7,338 nt of DNA. Source: Desulfobacula sp. (GTDB taxonomy: Bacteria; Desulfobacterota; Desulfobacteria; Desulfobacterales; Desulfobacteraceae). Both the position numbers and the translations under genes were made by a program. Positions 6,322-7,338 of this stretch are shown in pieces; the stretch's first letter is position 1; each line of letters opens with the position of its first letter. The stretch covers positions 1 to 7,338 of the forward strand of contig JAOZRI010000065.1 of NCBI GenBank assembly GCA_029940235.1, given 5' to 3'. The notes beneath the pieces are model-generated. The model was given only the letters and a program-made list of their open reading frames with translations, was not told the origin of the DNA and searched no databases.

Positions 6322-6333
6322 TTTTCTTTTCCT

Positions 6334-7182
6334 TTATTTTAATTTTGTTATGAGTTTTTCCAGTTCACCGTCAACCATTTTATATGTGTGTTCCAGTGCT
6401 GGAAATTTACCTTTTTTTACATCTTGTTTATAAGCTGAAAATGCCTCAATGGTCTGGTCAGCAAGATTTGCATATTTTTTTACAAATTTAGGAGTAAAGG
6501 CTTGAAAAACACCTGCCACATCAGAAGAGATCATCAGCTGGCCGTCAGCATCTATTCCAGCTCCTATGCTGTACACAGGAATAGTTAATGTTTTTCTGAT
6601 GATATTACATACTTCGGGTGGAACTGCTTCCACGAGCAGAGCAAAGGCACCTTCCTCCTGAATAGCTTTAGCATCTTCAATCAGCTCATAGGCAGCATCT
6701 GCTGTTCTTCCCTGGGCTTTGAATCCTCCAAGCTGACCTGAACTCTGAGGTGTCAAACCAATATGCCCCATGACCAGCATTCCTCCATCGCAAATAGCAC
6801 GGATCTGTGGACAGACCCGTTTTCCGCCTTCAAGTTTGATGGCATCCACACCTGCTTCCTTATGAAACCTGCCGGCATTTAAAACCGCGCCTTCAATACT
6901 GACCTGGTAGGAGAGAAAAGGCATGTCACCGATGATAAATGTATTTTTTGCTCCCCTTCGAACAGCTTCACAATGATATATACATTGATCCATGGTAACA
7001 GGTATTGTACCTTCATAACCATAAACACACATTCCAAGGGAATCTCCAACCAGAATCATGTCCATACCGGCTTTTTGGGCAAAGGATGCATTCCAGTAGT
7101 CATATGCAGTGATCCATACTGCTTTTTCATTGGAATCCTTCATTTTCTGAAGTTCCCATCTGTTTAATTTTTTCCCATTCAT
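6334..7182 (-). CDS. panB: PanB-like 3-methyl-2-oxobutanoate hydroxymethyltransferase (ketopantoate hydroxymethyltransferase)
   Basis: A 282-residue PEP-mutase/isocitrate-lyase-superfamily barrel. Authentic PanB transfers the one-carbon unit of methylene-tetrahydrofolate to 2-oxoisovalerate, making ketopantoate for pantothenate and CoA. Aligned with the E. coli enzyme, the metal and catalytic residues are kept: Asp47-Ser48 in VGDSLGM, Asp86 in IGDMPF, Lys116/Glu118 in IKLEGG, His140 in GHIGLTPQS and the general base Glu185 in VEAVPPE. The C-terminal PKFVKKYANL and FPALEHTY also fit. One departure is DGQLMISSDVAGVF, where PanB proteins normally read DGQxLVxHDxxG, so a Ser replaces the usual His at residue 220. 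ATG 7182 is chosen over an in-frame upstream start at 7221 because AGGAGG (7192-7187) lies 4 bases before it. No panC, panD or panE is visible, and the gene has its own operator, so a paralogue with another 2-oxo acid substrate is possible. Confidence 0.87.
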   Translation of the reverse strand: MNGKKLNRWELQKMKDSNEKAVWITAYDYWNASFAQKAGMDMILVGDSLGMCVYGYEGTIPVTMDQCIYHCEAVRRGAKNTFIIGDMPFLSYQVSIEGAVLNAGRFHKEAGVDAIKLEGGKRVCPQIRAICDGGMLVMGHIGLTPQSSGQLGGFKAQGRTADAAYELIEDAKAIQEEGAFALLVEAVPPEVCNIIRKTLTIPVYSIGAGIDADGQLMISSDVAGVFQAFTPKFVKKYANLADQTIEAFSAYKQDVKKGKFPALEHTYKMVDGELEKLITKLK

Positions 7183-7186
7183 TTTA

Positions 7187-7192
7187 CCTCCT
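7187..7192 (-). promoter_or_regulatory. Consensus Shine-Dalgarno site of the panB-like gene
   Basis: Minus-strand AGGAGG, 4 bases before ATG 7182. It excludes the longer reading frame that would start at 7221, since it would lie within that frame's coding sequence. Confidence 0.75.
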
Positions 7193-7227
7193 AAGCTTGG
7201 TTGTCTGGAATATAACCACAATCAATT

Positions 7228-7264
7228 GTCACATATGATGTGACTTATATTATTATAATGTGAC
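7228..7264. promoter_or_regulatory. Palindromic operator with a third half-site, at the panB-like promoter
   Basis: GTCACAT-ATG-ATGTGAC at 7228-7244 is a perfect 7-bp inverted repeat with a 3-bp centre. A further ATGTGAC at 7258-7264 repeats the right half exactly 20 bp away, about two helical turns, so on the same DNA face. The array lies directly downstream of the predicted -10 box, over the expected transcription start and early leader, the usual place for a repressor site. The cognate regulator is not in the window. Confidence 0.6.
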
Positions 7265-7271
7265 ACTAAAG

Positions 7272-7300
7272 AAAATATAGAATTTCTTATGCGTTGTCAA
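7272..7300 (-). promoter_or_regulatory. Sigma70-type promoter of the panB-like operon
   Basis: On the minus strand, TTGACA (7300-7295, perfect -35) is followed after 17 bases by TATTTT (7277-7272, -10). Transcription should begin near 7264-7266, giving a leader of about 80 bases to ATG 7182. The spacing is optimal, and the operator palindrome lies just downstream. The rest of the gap to the right edge (7301-7338) is AT-rich with no gene seen. Confidence 0.6.
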
Positions 7301-7338
7301 GCGTATTTTTTTACTTGTTTTTTTATTCTGAATATTTG

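Noticed and set aside
7183..7221. Longer panB reading frame starting at 7221
   Set aside because: The perfect Shine-Dalgarno site would lie within its coding sequence, and the extra 13 residues do not look like PanB N-termini.
1..7338. CRISPR array, tRNA, rRNA or insertion sequence ends
   Set aside because: No regularly spaced repeats, cloverleaf-like sequence, rRNA motifs or transposase coding were seen on either strand by eye.

Overview
The window is AT-rich bacterial DNA. It joins a stretch of decayed toxin-antitoxin-type accessory genes on the left (about 1-1420) to a metabolic region on the right (about 1500-7338). Gene content (DUF4143 ATPase, MNT/HepT pair, MFS carrier, PanB-like enzyme, U32-annotated-type barrel protein) and base composition would suit an anaerobic Desulfobacterota-like or Clostridia-like organism. 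That placement is a weak inference, because no rRNA or other marker gene is present.

Left region (+ strand): the 3' part of a DUF4143-type ATPase gene enters from the left edge. It is followed by the debris of a small minus-strand ORF, an intact MntA-type nucleotidyltransferase antitoxin gene with a good ribosome binding site, and an overlapping hepT gene that stops after 39 codons. The antitoxin has therefore kept only a stub of its toxin. An AT-rich gap (1423-1616) follows, holding candidate promoter/operator sequences.

Centre (+ strand): three closely spaced genes form a likely operon. They encode a VOC-fold protein resembling methylmalonyl-CoA epimerase, a SnoaL/NTF2-like protein, and a 12-TM MFS exporter-type carrier that starts at a TTG overlapping the previous stop. 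A 34-codon open frame overlaps the end of the MFS gene, just after an A8 run. It is either a small gene of its own or a C-terminal extension reached by slippage or an indel.

Right (- strand, read from 7338 down to 4037): a canonical sigma70-type promoter with a palindromic operator at its predicted transcription start drives a panB-like gene. A U32-like/TIM-barrel-type gene follows after 12 bp. After a 167-bp gap containing a 14-bp inverted repeat comes a class I aminotransferase, convergent with the MFS gene.

PanB keeps its metal-binding and catalytic residues, but no other pantothenate gene is visible. The panB plus barrel-protein pair looks like a locally regulated cassette whose pathway I cannot name. 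The aminotransferase could supply or consume its 2-oxo acid substrate; this is inference from context only.
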